Assembly: GCA_037179385.1 (NCBI GenBank)
Contig: CM074184.1
Location: 16,262,001 to 16,326,000 of the forward strand
From: Holothuria scabra
Taxonomy: Eukaryota > Echinodermata > Holothuroidea > Aspidochirotida > Holothuriidae
Reading direction: 5' to 3'
Length of the DNA stretch: 64,000 nucleotides
Of the stretch, positions 44,320 through 57,450 are shown one piece after another (position 1 is the first letter of the stretch; each line of letters begins with the position of its first letter). The translations under genes were made by a program, and so were the position numbers. The notes under the pieces were generated by a model that was given only the letters and a program-made list of their open reading frames with translations, was not told the DNA's origin and made no database searches.

Positions 44320-47300
44320 TTTTTGTTTCACATTGGGTACCACCACAAAGTGTCACCCGAACATTTAAAGGGCAAAATCAGTCATCTCAACTTGAGGTAG
44401 TGTAGTAGATTGTCCGGCTTTTTAATTGGTTGTTGAAAGTCATGTGACAACATTTTTCTCTTCAGATGTGAAATTTACTGCTTGGTTTACCCTGATCATG
44501 AAATGTTGATGTCTAAAAATATGACGCAAGATGTTTTGAAGAGAAATAAGAAGAAAATTTTGACATTTAGCCGGTGCTTAAAAACATGTTTGGTGAACTG
44601 CTCTTGACCTTTAATTTATGTAGTACACTTTTTATTTTCTGATTTCAGTTTTTTTTATCTCGTTACACATCATATAGCAATACACCAAATTACGTCGATA
44701 ATGCAAACATTTTTATTCATTTGGTAATAAAACGAGACTATACAAGATGAAAAACATTACTAGTCAATCAAGGGAGCCAACATCTTCCACTAAAACATCC
44801 AAATTCATATTTTCCAATAAAAATTTATACCTAAACTCTAAAATACTTTCTCAAAAAATAAAAAAACTTCCACAATCCATTATTACTGAAGGGACCATAT
44901 TTCCCGTTTTGAAACTAAAAGTGTATTTTTCTTAACTAGATGAGAACTGAATTAAAATTCAAAACCGGAGCAGGAACACTTCCGAACAAACCAATTTGGA
45001 TGAAAGCCCCGTCAGAATACTTTGTAGAAAGCGTCAATATATATTCTACACAATTACTATTAAAAAGTGATAAAATGGTTTGTTTATAAAAGAGGAAAGG
45101 AGACAAAAGTTGCACACTTTTGACTGCATCATTCTTTATTTGTATAATAAATAGTAGTTTATAGGGATCATCGTGGATCAACGTAACAGTGTAGTTTTGG
45201 AGGACACATAAATGGTACCGGAATTGCACGATTCAAAGACATGTTTTAAAGTTATCATTAGTGAATATTACAGACGAAGATAAGTGTAGGGTTTTATCTG
45301 TAAACGACCCAATTAATCGCCGGCCTGAACATTCACCATGCAGCGCCAACGAAGACCGACAAAGCGTATTCTCACTGACCGCAAGAGACCAAACAGACTT
45401 CTTGCCTGCTTGCGGGAGAGTGGAAGGAGCAAAGCTAATATCTCGAACCAACCCAGAAATTGATAAATAAATAGAACTAAACTTTGTAGAACAAAGATCA
45501 AAGGTTCTATGGTTGTTAAGATCTTCTCAATTACATGAAAACTTAAGAAAATGTAAAATATTCTGAAAACTATAACCGTGTATATATGTCCTGTTTGTTT
45601 GTTTGATTGTTTGTTTGTTTTCTGTGATCCTCCCTTGTGGTAACTCGGCAACGCGCCAATGACAGGCTTTACTCTGGTATGCAAAAGTTATAATAGCGCT
45701 TTGGCGGGTTAGTGGGGCGTTGGACATGCACCATCAAAATATCATTTTAAACAGCTTCTTTTTTTTGGTTCTTTTTCTTTTTTTGGCGGGGGCGTTATGA
45801 GATACCAAATTTCTGTTTCTACAAAAGAACGCTGAAGAAACCTCATTGAGAAGTTAAATTGAGGCGCTAAGTTTTAAGATCGACATGGACGCCTCAGTTA
45901 GGAGATGAAAATTTTGTACTGACGTCACGCCGACGTAATTTTGCTTGAAAACAGTATAGAATTAGCCCTGGGCGTGTATATGTGTAGTAGACTAATGCGG
46001 TTATTTTACCAAATCAGCTGCCTGGGTTGGTTGGCGTGACTTGCGATAATATGCACTTACTCAAAACGAGGGAGCCCTTTTCTTTTTTCAGAAAGGAAGA
46101 AATTTGTTTACAGCTTGAACATATATAAATATATATACAGGACAAGTTGAATAAATATAACGAGGGAGCACGTTTGCTTTGTGACATCATATACAACACA
46201 GAGTGCTGTACCATTGGAAAAACTAATAAAATCAGCGTGAATCGTACTTTTCCATTAATTTTGCCAGTCTCTTAGAAGAGACTTCGAAAAATTGCATCTG
46301 CCGACGATGTTTCACGTCGTCAGTGCGGGGTATTGGGATAAGTTTTCAATTAGCAATAATCGCGTCTCGGAAAAACCTCATTAACTACGATATCGCCTCT
46401 GCGCAAAGATAAACATAGTTATCCAGAGGTACTATACATAGCCAAGAAGTTGGACATCAGGTTATAGTGAAAACCATAACAGTTTCTTCGTATATGAATA
46501 CTGAACTTTTCCAGGTATGCTAATTGTTCTTGTCACTCAAAACAAAGGCTCCTTTTCTTATTAATTTCCTAGATAAGTAGTTTTTTATGATTATTTCACT
46601 TACCATTAACAAAACTGTTTTAAAGTTTTCTTGACTGTTTCTAGACGCGATGGACGCCTTATGAATATTCACGTTAAAGAACCCGTAAAAGAAACACAAC
46701 ATTTACATCCAATAACTATAAATTTCTTGTAATGTTGGTTTTTATCTTACTTTGCTGACTTAGTCAATATCTTACGATTTTAGTTAACAAAGTAAACATT
46801 TATTTACTTTGTGGTATTTCATGATGTGCTAATTATTAATTCAATAAGCACACTTGGTGAATATTCAACAAGTGACTTGAGTGACAGTTGGATACATTAG
46901 AAACCGCAATTACACCATGGAGCTAATACTAAGTATTAGCTTCATGATTACACGTAATGAAAAAAGACCGGGATAAGGACAGTAGCCACTGAAGGTCAAA
47001 GAAAACTGAAGGATCGTTTCTCGGCATTTTGACTTACATCATGCTTAGTTCTTTTCATCCAGTCTAGAATGACACCTCCCATTACAGATCAATGATGTTA
47101 ATGGTTTGAAGACCTTGAGTTCGGTCAGTCCTTAAGAGTTTTTCTCTGAAGACGTAGCCTCATTGAGGAGCTGGGCCGATATTCATAAGACCCAATGATG
47201 TAAATTGACTGGAGGAAATGACCACAAACTTTGCCCCTTTCGGAAAAGGTATCACTGTAGTGACTTGAGGAATATTATAGTATAGAACTCTAAATTATTA

Positions 47301-47855
47301 AATTATTTGTGTTCATGGCCCAAGATGGCAAATCCATCCTTTAATGACCAACAGCATAACGGTTTGAAGCTTCGAATTTACCGAAATCCTACCTTATGAC
47401 CCAAAGACTCAGCTATAAGTTTGGAGGTCGGTATAGACTACTAAGCTAACCAATGTTGCATTTAAGTAGGTCTAGTGACTCCTTTTTAGGACTTCAGGAT
47501 ATGACTACGGTTATAGCAACGATGCTGCACTATTTTGCTACTGTGTACCCTTGAAAACCGGAAAAAAATCTCAAGAGGGAGTGTAGCTGCCTCCCTTTCT
47601 TTCCTTAGCTGCTTAGTCCCCATGCTGGCGATTGAGCCCTGCAGATAGCACCCGAAACAAAAATCTTGCCTAGGTCAGTGTAGGTGGTATGTGCCCTACA
47701 CATAGCAACAGTGCCCCGGTCATTTAGATTATGGCGGTCGCTTGTCTAGATCAATTCTTCATGTGTAAAAAACTTTATCAGACTACCTCTGTATTTGAAC
47801 ATTCTTTCCCTCCTCGTTACACGATTCAACAGTGTTAATTCAATAATCGTCAAGC
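44320..47855. other. Intergenic, no supported feature
   Basis: About 3.5 kb of AT-rich sequence. The open frames (for example 44747-44935, 45261-45684, 46014-46214) have no recognised motif, no splice context and no code-like continuity. A short TGTTTG run is at 45595-45622. Confidence 0.6.
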
Positions 47856-48662
47856 CAGTGGCGTACGTAGGGGACATTCGGCCTTAGCACCCTCGCATTG
47901 CCCAACCTTCAAAACGAAAGATAATATGAAACATTAAAATTATTCGAATTTTACTTCAAAAACAGCTTTTGTGGCACCGTATTGCATGAACAGATGTAAA
48001 GGCACTAATTTCTCAACCTTCTCAAAGGGGGAGGGGTTGTAATGTTTATATGGCTCTGGGGGTTGTCTTCTCAGATCATGCTCCCTCACTCATGCAATTG
48101 TTTAGTTCCTAAAAATACACAAATTTTATAAGACTCCAAATTTTACTTTAAAATGTGACACCAAATTGCATGAGAGTAAGGACACCTAATTTTTCAAAAC
48201 CTTTCACAGGGGAGGGGACCTTTCCCAAAGACTCCTCCGCCAGTCCAGCGGTCACTAATGCTCTTTTACTTTCATTCATAAACAAACAAACACTAATTAG
48301 AAAAGAAATTTTAGTTCAAAAGGTACCAGATTGCATGTGAAGACATCACTTGTTTCAAAAAATGCAGTACGTATTACTTATTTAAAAAAATGCAATATTA
48401 CCCCGCCCCCACATTAAATACCAAAATTCATTTTTTCAAGACCATTCCTGTAATAGTTCAAAATATACCCCCCCCTCCCCATCTTGCATCTAGGATCCGT
48501 GAAAAAGGTCGAAGTTTCAAAAGGAAGGGTGAACAACCTCCCCTTAGAACACTCTCTAAGGCAATCGACCACTCCACATACTGCATACCCCTTTCCCGCC
48601 CCTCCCCTTGTGAATGATAACCCCTCCCCCTACCCTTGAGGGAAAACCTGCGTACGCCACAG
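47856..48662. repeat. Probable non-autonomous hAT-like element with internal modules
   Basis: Left CAGTGGCGTACGTAGGGG and right, on the minus strand, CTGTGGCGTACGCAGG form an imperfect inverted pair about 800 bases apart. Three internal modules share TTTTACTT-AAAA and GCACC-ATTGCATG. Flanking 8-mers do not match, so the boundaries are uncertain. Confidence 0.4.
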
Positions 48663-50740
48663 AATCGAGCTATGCTTTTACACCAGAGTCAAATACAGCT
48701 TAGAAGTTATGAATGATCTAGCAGGCCAACCAGTGACTAAGAAGTGCCCGAGATCACCTTTAAAGTTAGCACACAACTTAGCAGCCAGCTAAACTTAGCG
48801 GCACTCTATGAATAACATTTAATGTCCAAGTAGTCTTAGTTGGCAGCTAATTAGGTGGCCCAGTTAAACTGCGCCACTGCTCGACTGCCGAAACAAACAA
48901 AGCGGAGGCGAATTAATTCTGGAATCCCAAGTTAAGTGCTCAAAATGTTTCTCAGTGGTTCCTCCGGAACTGATCCGGTACGTCTGCTTTGCAAGGCATG
49001 GTACTCAACCACCAAGAAAACTTCCTTAGTGATATTTTATTTACCCAGGTAACACAAACCCTGTTTGACTACATGTACATATATTCACTTTTCCAAAGAC
49101 AAAAATTGAGATATGTGCGAACAGTGGTGTAAATGTATATACTGTGGAAATTTTTTAAATGTGTAACTCAGATCCAGACATTCCAAAAAGGGGAGACTGA
49201 CCTACGAGAAAACAGGGGCGTGAAGGAGTTGCACTGCTAATGTCCCGTGTGGTTTATATTGTTGATGTGGCGAAAAGGGAGGGTTGATGCCGTTAAAGCC
49301 CCCTTCAATCCACGCCTGCTGTGTATTATAGAGAGGTAGAGAATTCAGAATTATATCCCTCCAGAAGAGGTTCGTGACCCCCGCTGGGCCCCTGTGAAAA
49401 GTCATGGCTACGCCACTTTGTTCGAAAAGATGCCAGCAATAAATGATATCAATATTTCGGTAGCCTATAAAGAGCTCAGACAGATAATACTTGTCGTCGT
49501 GGGTCAGCAGTCATATAGGATTTGACCATATTTCCCATTTAAGGCCCTGCCCGCACGCTATAAGCCACGAATTGAACGAAATTTCTTCGTTCAGCTCATC
49601 GCTAAAAAAGGGGGCGGCAGCCGGCCGCAGATGCGTTTCGCATGCTAGCAGGCTATGGTCGTGCACTCCACCCCTGTAATGACCGATCGTTTTTATATTA
49701 CAACCTTCTGTAAATATCCTGCTCGTCTTGCTTACGTGTAGTTTGCGACTTAGACATGGCGCTCTTCTGTTTTGCCCACTTCTTTGTTTGCACATGCTAG
49801 CAAGCGTTAGACATCGGCAAGACATTTTGAATGGAACGAAAAGGGAAGAAACAGTCGCGTAGCCAGGAATTTATTAAGGGGAGAGAGAGGGGTAAAAGTG
49901 GATGATTTGCGAGGAAAAAGTGCGACCGTCCGGCCCGAGAGCTCTTTTGAACGAGAAAGGGTGTAGGCGTGAGAAAGTGGAACCCCTTCCTCACACCGAA
50001 ATGTTTGGAATGTGATAATATGCGATTTAGTGTTTTCGTAAGGTATTTTGTAAACTAAGGAGACGTATTAGCAGGCACTTCATGATCTATTTTGTAGGAC
50101 TAACCACATAGAAATAAAAACACATGGTGCTGGCAAATAATTGATCATTCTAGAAGTACACAAAACCATATAACAGCTTCCTACGAGTTAAAGGTGTTGC
50201 TTTGGTACATAGGACTATGGTGACTAAATAGCATTTGTGCCTGATATGCCAAACCTATACACTTTGTTCACTTATGGTATGGGTAGAGTAGGGCGGATTT
50301 TGTCAGTGCTCCTCCGATGGGTTGGAGCGCTTGAAAAATGTTGGCCCAAAATAAAAATGCCCCCTAGACAGCTTGAAATAAAGTGGTACTAGTCCCAAGT
50401 CTATTTGCATGAAAAAAGTAAACATTGGTAGGCGTAACACTTTAAAAAATACTTTAAGGAAGGCTGCCCCTCCTCTACGCACTTGGACAGAACCTTTCTT
50501 CTCTAACGCAAACTCTCGTGACTAAAAATCTCTCATATTTTCAGCTAGTCATTGACAATGGAACAAGGCAGGACAGACCAGGGAAATGTTCCAATAACTT
50601 TAAAAGGTTGGTGAATTGATAAAATTTTTTTCCATATTTGGCGGATATCCTCCAGGAAGCATCATGTTCCTATATTCTACTGTGTGGTTACAAGTGTGAG
50701 TAATCCTAGAAAGATAAGTCTTTTTAACACCCTATGCTTT
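48663..50740. other. Intergenic with scattered hAT-like termini
   Basis: CAGTGGTGTAAATG at 49126, the complement of AGTGGCGTAGCCATGAC near 49415 and CAGTCGCGTAGCCAGG at 49852 look like transposon ends, but none could be paired by target duplication. No gene supported. Confidence 0.4.
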
Positions 50741-50741
50741 T

Positions 50742-50964
50742 TCTAAAGTCCTCCCGACCCTCTGGCAAAGGGCCGTTCGGCGAAACCAAACTTGATACTG
50801 CTTCCCGAAGAAGCTATTACGTCCACTGAAGGACAACACTTAACGACCAACCTCGCGGCCTTCAGACCATTTTCATCATTGGTCTGTCATGTATGGCTCC
50901 GTTCTTGACTGGATGAAAAGAACAGATACTACACATGATCTTAGCCAAAAGGCCGAGAAGCGAT
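50742..50964 (-). repeat. SINE-like element with U2 snRNA-derived head
   Basis: From 50964 leftwards the minus strand reads ATCGCTTCTCGGCCTTTTGG, then CTAAGATCATGTGTAGTATC, then TGTTCTT. These are the first about 47 nt of U2 snRNA with one visible change (ATCAAG to ATCATG), including the branch-point-pairing GTAGTA. After that it leaves U2 completely. The tail (ACATGACAGACCAATGATG, CCTGAAGGCCGCGAGG-type, CCGAACGGCCC, ACTTTAGAAAAA) is shared with copies at 43965 and 55695. A head from a Pol II/III small RNA gene on a dispersed body fits an snRNA-headed SINE. Not a working U2 gene. Confidence 0.85.
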
Positions 50965-51810
50965 GCTATCTGAACATCTATAACAAAGTTATATGCTTCT
51001 CGCATCCACCAGTACATCTCCCATCGAGATAAAACTAGTAAATGCGCGGGTCGCCACTGTATAATAACATCATTTCGTAATATGTCTGTGATAGAAAATA
51101 CGCCACTATCTAAGCGTAGCAGCGCATGGAAAGGCAGTGAAGTAGCTAGGGGAGGGAAAAGGAGGGGGCAAGTTGACCCGGGTGCCAACTCTGGTGGGGT
51201 ACCAAACAGAGATCACTGAAAACAATGTTACAATTTTAAACCTACTATTTACCAGGAGCCAAGGGTGGAGCCAGCGGGGCGGGAAATACTCGAATGGAAA
51301 GGCTGCCCTCCGTCGAGAAGAAAATTTTCCTTAAAATAAAATATTCATCATAAAAACTAAAAATTCCCAATTTCCCTTTCAAACATTCTGAAAGGATTAA
51401 AAAACAAATTCAATTTTCGCCGTACGACAAAATATGAAACCTTTACCATCTTGATTTTGCCCATATGAATTTGTGCAGATTGACCTTCATCACTGACTTC
51501 AATTTTTCATTTCCCTCTACAAACAAAACCATTTTTGTCACATTTTATCCCTACAATTGATAAGTTTCAGATCTTCAAACATACCGGTAAAAGTAAAATG
51601 GAAACCAAAACTTCAGTAACAAGGTAACTCCAACAAACTACATGTGCCCCCCCCCCCAACCCGTGAGACCTATTTGATTTTTCCTATAAGAAGGTCACAT
51701 AAACAAATTAAAAAAAAAAAAATCCAAACCTGTCTTGCAATATAAGCTTCCGGTTTCAAATATTGTTACAACTGGAAAAAGCGGTAAATTTTTCAATTCG
51801 GTGAATGCGA

Positions 51811-53210
51811 CAGTGGCGTAGCTGCCGTATGGTGTGGGGGGGGGGGTCGCCTCCGACGGACCAAAATCGTCTGTCCGCGCCCTTTTAGGTTTTTAACGTA
51901 CTTTACTCTTGCACCATTTTTGGCAAAAGACATAATTTAATAGCGTTGTTTTAAGGCCTAGATAACAGAATGCCCAAAAAGCCATCAGTAACTGTATATT
52001 ATAAACACTTTATTCTGATGAAAGGAGTTATCTTCTGTAATATAGGGATATGTTTTGAAGAAACGTATCTTCATGCTTTATAAGTACCAATGAATGTTGT
52101 TGCATTGCTTCCACACCAAGCGTGATTATAAGCTTACAAAATACACGGACTGGCATTAAATTAACCCTCCCCGGCAATAAAAGATATTGCAAAGGACGCA
52201 ACAATAATTGTAACGCGAATAGCACTCTTGTTGTCGGGGATAAATGTCAACATAGACAATAAAAGGAGTTTATGAAGATACCAAAATAGTTTCCACAACA
52301 TTTTTTCAAAATCATTTGAAGAGAACATTCAGGGTAAAATAAAACTGTTATCATAGTGGTAATGATTTAAGAGTTTTAATGAGCAGTTTCCATTTTGCTT
52401 TTCTTCAAGTGACCGTTCTCATGATAAATAGCTATTTCTGACACTGCACGATAATCCCATGAAAACGCTTATTTCTGTAGTTCCGTGGTCTCAAAAGGCA
52501 GAAAATTGCATCAAATAAGCTTAAGATTAGGTTACTTTTATTTATTATTGATTCGGTATCTAGAGAGCCAAACAGACCTCTTTTCTTGGCTATTACTTCA
52601 AATGTACTAAATTAATGGCTATTTCAGAGTGGTCACATGATGTAAATTACGTCAATTAATGTTTCTTCGTGTACTTATCTTGATTTCCAGATGCCAAAAT
52701 GTACACCTGACGGTGATTCATTTCCATAACTATTTCTCTCTGTAGGATTGCTTGCTATTTAGCTCTAGCAGGTTTAATCTTTATCTTCACGAAGTAGCCC
52801 ATTATTGCATTAAACCTCAGTGTCTTCCCTATTTATATGCGGTAAACATGCTTTAGAAATGTCACTTATAATCTGAGAGGCATTTTGGGCCAAAATTTTC
52901 TTGCCCTCCGCGCCAACTCATGATGGCGCGGAGCTTTCCCCTAAAAGAATTTAGTCCCCCCCCCCCCTCAAAGAAGAAAAATTTTTCCTCCGCGGAGGTC
53001 CATGGGTAGAAAATTTACACATGTTTTAATAGAAAAACTTGGTGAGGAGAAATTTCAAATTAAGTCGTCTTCTACCAGATGCGGAAAATCAAATGGAAAG
53101 TCTGAAAAGCCGTGGCTGCGATCGTGCTGAGGCTCAGGGTATTTAATCCTTCGAAGCGCCCCCAGACCATTTTCGCCCCCTTCTGACCGAAATCTCTAGC
53201 TCCGCCACTG
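51811..53210. mobile_element. 1.4-kb hAT-like non-autonomous element
   Basis: Left CAGTGGCGTAGCTGCCG and right, on the minus strand, CAGTGGCGGAGCTAGAG are inverted termini. Flanks are GAATGCGA (51803-51810) and GAATGCTA (53211-53218), 7 of 8 matching, as for an aged hAT duplication. Inside, near 52905-52935, is CGCGCCAACTCATGATGGCG, a palindrome-like block also seen in the 37-kb array. No transposase frame. Confidence 0.75.
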
Positions 53211-53899
53211 GAATGCTACGCACAAATTTACGTAAAGCATTACGGATCTGGAGTATATATATGTATATATCGACTTAAGCCAAGAAACGCAAAAGAGTAA
53301 AATGCATTAGCATGTTTAAATTCCTTATTTTTTCCCTCGGAAGTAAACAAAATCATTTTATCCAGTGACAAAGTGAAACATTTTATCTGATAATTTCTAA
53401 TCAAAGTATTGAGTTCTTGAATCCTCCTTCTAAGCATGGAAAATGCCATTTACGGCATTTTCTGTACATAGACGGTCGATTTCCTCGTCTTCAAAGTTTT
53501 TTGCCCCCAAACTTTAGATCTGTAATGCTTAATGTTAATTTGTTCCACCCCTGCTGCCAATACCTGTGTCGGTATACGGCCTTGCATACCATCCTGCAGG
53601 AAAATGCCGGTTAGTGTCTTGACTTTTCAAATTTTTTTGTGTACCCCGCGTCAACAAATGGTGGCGCTCCCTTTAAAGAACGGCTTTAAAGAACGGTAAG
53701 CCGCGTCCTCTTAGATTTATTCTACCAGGCTTTCATGCTTCACGTATTCATGCTCTTCGAAAATGGCCTGGTGTTCCTTCATTCAGTTTGGAAAACATCT
53801 AGCCAGTCGGAATTGGAGACCATGACCCACTCCCCATATGACCATAGCGACGACCTTGGTTCTTCCGATCAGGAAGTTCCCTTTCCCCTCCCCCACAGG

Positions 53900-54110
53900 T
53901 TTTAAGTATTTATTTCATGGGACCAGGGAACTGCCTTTTGACGGTTTTGAAAGGGGAGGACACTGGTTGGGTCGTATACCAAAGACTCCAAAACTCAACC
54001 TGCATACATGTCGTTGTGCATGGTGTTCCGCATAAGCATTAGAGGGAAACAATCAAACTCGCAACTGGAAAAGAGGCCACGGGCGCAGGCAGTTAAACCA
54101 GACTGTTAAA
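53900..54110 (+). repeat. tRNA-derived SINE, copy 4 (diverged)
   Basis: Shares CATTGGTTGGGTCGTATACC-like and ATACCAAAGACTCCAAAA, GTGCATGGTGTTCCGCATAA and AACTGGAAAAGAGGCC blocks with the 42700 copy. 5' head poorly preserved. Confidence 0.6.
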
Positions 54111-54793
54111 AATTATGTCGCAAAGCCCAATTTAAACAGCTAAATCCAAAGATCTGGAAAGAATCTTTGCTAAAACTTAGGTGTACGTTACGACTCTACG
54201 AGGCTCGGGTGGCACCCCGCTTAGATAGTGGAATTGCTGCCATGCACTGCCTGTGCCGGTATTGATTATTCCAAATTTCGTCACTTCGGGTAAAGCACGG
54301 AAATTCCAGGACACTGGCCTTACGATGTATCTTTAAAATATTTTTCCCCTTAATGGAAATTGAGGGAAAATAAAAAATAAAAAACGATGTAGTTGTCCAG
54401 GATGGTATATAGCGAGGCAGACACGTATCCAGGGGTGAGGGTCGAAGGGGCAGCACCTCCGATTAGCATATTTTTGTTATTTTTATGTTTTTTTTTACAA
54501 TATTGCTAGTGTTTCCCCACTTATATACGGTTGACAGGCATGGGAGGTGCTTTTTCCAGCGATCAGGGAGGCATCTTGGACCAAAATTTTTTGTACTCCG
54601 CACAAAACCCAATTGTTTGCCAGCACTTGGTGGATATCTGATTTCAATGTGGTTATTCCTGGAAAACATTTTCAAAAATACATAATAATGGGTCAGCATA
54701 CAAAATATCGATAAGTTACAGTATGCACCAAATCACGTATTTTCACATTAAAAAAACTGAAAAGCTTCACATCGTGGGAGAGGGGCCCACCTG

Positions 54794-55103
54794 CCCAGGT
54801 AGCATTCCCATGTGGGCCCCATATACGTCAAACCATATGGGTCCCATATTATTTTGCACCCAAGACCCATATGGGGCCCATATGGGCCAGCCCGGTATGC
54901 CCTTATGCCCATATGGGATAGCACTGGGGCCCACATGGGGCAATTGCCCAAATGGGTCCCAGCACTATCCCATATGCATCATATGGGTTTCCTGGGCTGG
55001 CCCATATGGGTCCCATATGGGCCTTGGGTGCAAAAGGTATATGGGTCCCATATGTTTGTCGATATGGGGCCCATATGGGGCCAATATGGGAATGCTACCA
55101 GGG
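54794..55103. mobile_element. Palindromic MITE built of CCCATATGGG units
   Basis: Ends CCCAGGTAGCATTCCCAT and, on the minus strand, CCCTGGTAGCATTCCCAT. CTG flanks both sides (54791-54793, 55104-55106). The inside is a mosaic of CCATATGGG, GGGCCCATATGGG and GGCCAGCCC blocks arranged in near-mirror order, able to form a long hairpin. The frames running through it on both strands (Met-Gly-Pro-Tyr-rich) are repeat artefacts. Confidence 0.85.
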
Positions 55104-55694
55104 CTGACACGCTCCACCCTCTCGCACAAGCGCGCTCGGCCTCTTCTCTTCCTCTCATCAGTTTTGGCCCCCCTGTGAAGAAAGGTCTAGATACGCTCTT
55201 GAGCTTATATACATCAAATGGATTTTATGGCAGCAAATTAAAAGAAAAGAAAATAGTTTTATTTGAAGGGTATATAGGCGAAACGAAAAATTGGACTGAG
55301 TAAGATCGCCGGATCGCTGGCCCAAGTTCATATGGGAAAAGTCAAGACTGGTTCAATTGCCAAGGGTTTCATATTTTGTCGTGCCATGACAACGGGAAAT
55401 TTTTTATCTCCTTTTGAAAATGTTTGAAAATGTGTAGCTCAAATCGAAAATTTGTTGAATTTCCTGAAAAGAAAATTGGGAATTTCGAGAGCTTTCTCAG
55501 AGTTAGATAATATTGATCTTCTCAGCGCAAGCGTTGAATCAGCCTACTGAGGACTGTGCGAAGGGTGGGAGTCCGGGTGAGGGGGCTGAAATTTTAACTT
55601 CTTCGTTTGGATGAAGGATGCCCGACGAGGATGGATGTTCGGCCCCCACAGAGGCCAGTCTTCACAGGTGGGGTCCAGTAAACCGGCACTGTAC

Positions 55695-55965
55695 AGAGGA
55701 TTTTCTAAAGTCCTCCCGACTCTCCAGTGAGTGGCAAAGAGCAGCTGCCCGAAGAAGCAGCGCTATAGGCCTACGTCCACTGAAGGACAGCACTTGACCA
55801 ACCTCCGCCCTCAGACCATGATATTATTGGTGTGTCCTGTAAATCTCCATCCTAGACTGCATGAAGAGAGCAGATATGCCTACTGTACTATACATACCCA
55901 TATGGCTCTGTGCATACCCTTCTATACGCATGATTCTAGCCAAAAAGGCTACCTACAGGCTATAT
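55695..55965 (-). repeat. SINE of the U2-headed family, degenerate copy
   Basis: Minus strand shows a decayed head (GCCTTTTTGGCTAGAATCAT, with a local insertion and later ATATCTGCTCTC), then the shared body TGGTCTGAGGGCGGAGG, GTGCTGTCCTTCAGTGGAC, CTGCTTCTTCGGGCAGC and GGGAGGACTTTAGAAAA. Confirms that head and body travel together. Confidence 0.75.
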
Positions 55966-56699
55966 CCATGATTTTGCCAATGGGACGACAGCCAGTAAAA
56001 GGCGAAAAAGTCCTGTAAATGGACAAACTATATTGAAAGCACGCCAGCTAATCAGTGACTTCGACTTATCAACAGAAAGATAATCACACGATCTGCGTTG
56101 CTGGCAGGCTGAAGCAAAAAACCTCAATTATTTGTTTTCTAAGCATGCTTTCGTTAGCTGGTACAAGTAGACAGGGCACGTGTGTACAGCCTGGTTGTTG
56201 GCCAAAGTAATACTTCGAGGTGTCTTGTCGTGTATATACAGTACACATCAGCATACCGACTTTGGAAAAGAGTATGCCGGTACCTAGAAAGTTACAAACA
56301 CACCTTTTGGCCGTCAATTCTATTGCGCTTGTTTGGATAAAATATTTATACTTCTAACCTAAATTGATATACTTTTGCTGTGGAATTTCACGGATCTTGA
56401 GGTGGAATATATCTAGGATATTAAAATCGGAGTAATACTTCGTTGAGCAAGAAGAGGTTCAATTTAAGTTCGAAAATTGCCGAGGCATGGTTTCGTTCCA
56501 CTTCCAGCACTCTCAATAGACGATCGCAGAGGAAGCTGTGACTAATTTTAGCTTCTTCTTGCAGGGTAGCTTTATCAAACAGGTAATTTTACGTAACGTC
56601 AACGGCGTACTACAACTAGGTAATTTCATGTATTTTTTAATCGCACGAGAACCAGTAAAGTGATCCAACTTGAAATTTTGTCGCAATAAATATGAACCG

Positions 56700-57450
56700 T
56701 GTTCAGGTGTTACGCCTAACAACGGGAAACTTTGGCTAGCCTGGCCTGCGCCTTAGCCTTTAAGCTAGACAGAAAAGACCGTTATCTAGACATGGAAATT
56801 TGGTTGATGGACTATACTTGGCGACGGTTGAACTCGAAAGTAGCAGTACATAGCATGCCATGCATGGTAATGGTGAGGTGCCCCTACTTGCTTTTCATTG
56901 CATTTTCAAGTCTAAGTTACTGTTAGGCCTACCCCGGTATATTGGTTTAGGCCGTTAGGCGAAGTTGGGAAATCCCCTTGTTCCGCCGTCTGCAGCTTCC
57001 GTGGTCTTTCCAGCTACTGATGAAAGACGGTCGATACAAAAGAAAGGCCTCGCCGGGCTCCGTTTACTTAATCTAGCCTACAGTAACTGTTACAGCCAGT
57101 GGACCATTGACTAATTACAGTCTACCAAATTACAGTAAGTTGTCAGTCTTTGCCTGACCGCAGTACTAGTATAGGATAGGGCCTAGGCTAGACCCAATGA
57201 GTCTTTACTTAGGCCTAGGCTAAGCTACTGTGGAAATATGAGTGTAGCTAAGTGCAAGGTGCATTTATCTGACGTAAGTTAGGGATAAGGCGTAGGCTAA
57301 CTTACCCCTTTTGTGTTTGCTAGATTAATAGCCTAGGCCTACCAAAGTTAGTTATAGGCATAGGCCTAGGCCATGGTACTTTGATCCCACCTGTCTGGTT
57401 GCACCAGCTAATCATTGTTTAGGCAGCTAATACAAAACTTGCAAGTGTGA
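56700..57450. other. GCCTAGGC-rich low complexity, possible promoter region
   Basis: Locally higher GC and many TAGGCCTA-type blocks. A short frame from ATG 56792 reads MEIWLMDYTWRRLNSK to a GTGAGG donor-like site at 56876. It could be the 5' end of a gene reaching the 58.9-kb exon candidate, but phase and family cannot be checked. Confidence 0.2.

Noticed and set aside
50742..50964. Functional U2 snRNA gene
   Set aside because: Only the first about 47 nt match U2; the Sm site and 3' stem-loops are absent and the rest belongs to a dispersed body.
54416..55205. Element bounded by ACACGTATCCAGGGG and an inverted GCGTATCTAG end
   Set aside because: The ends share too few bases and no target duplication was seen.
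54723..55303. Long plus-strand frames rich in Met-Gly-Pro-Tyr
   Set aside because: Produced by the CCCATATGGG palindromic element, with similar frames on both strands and no splice or domain support.
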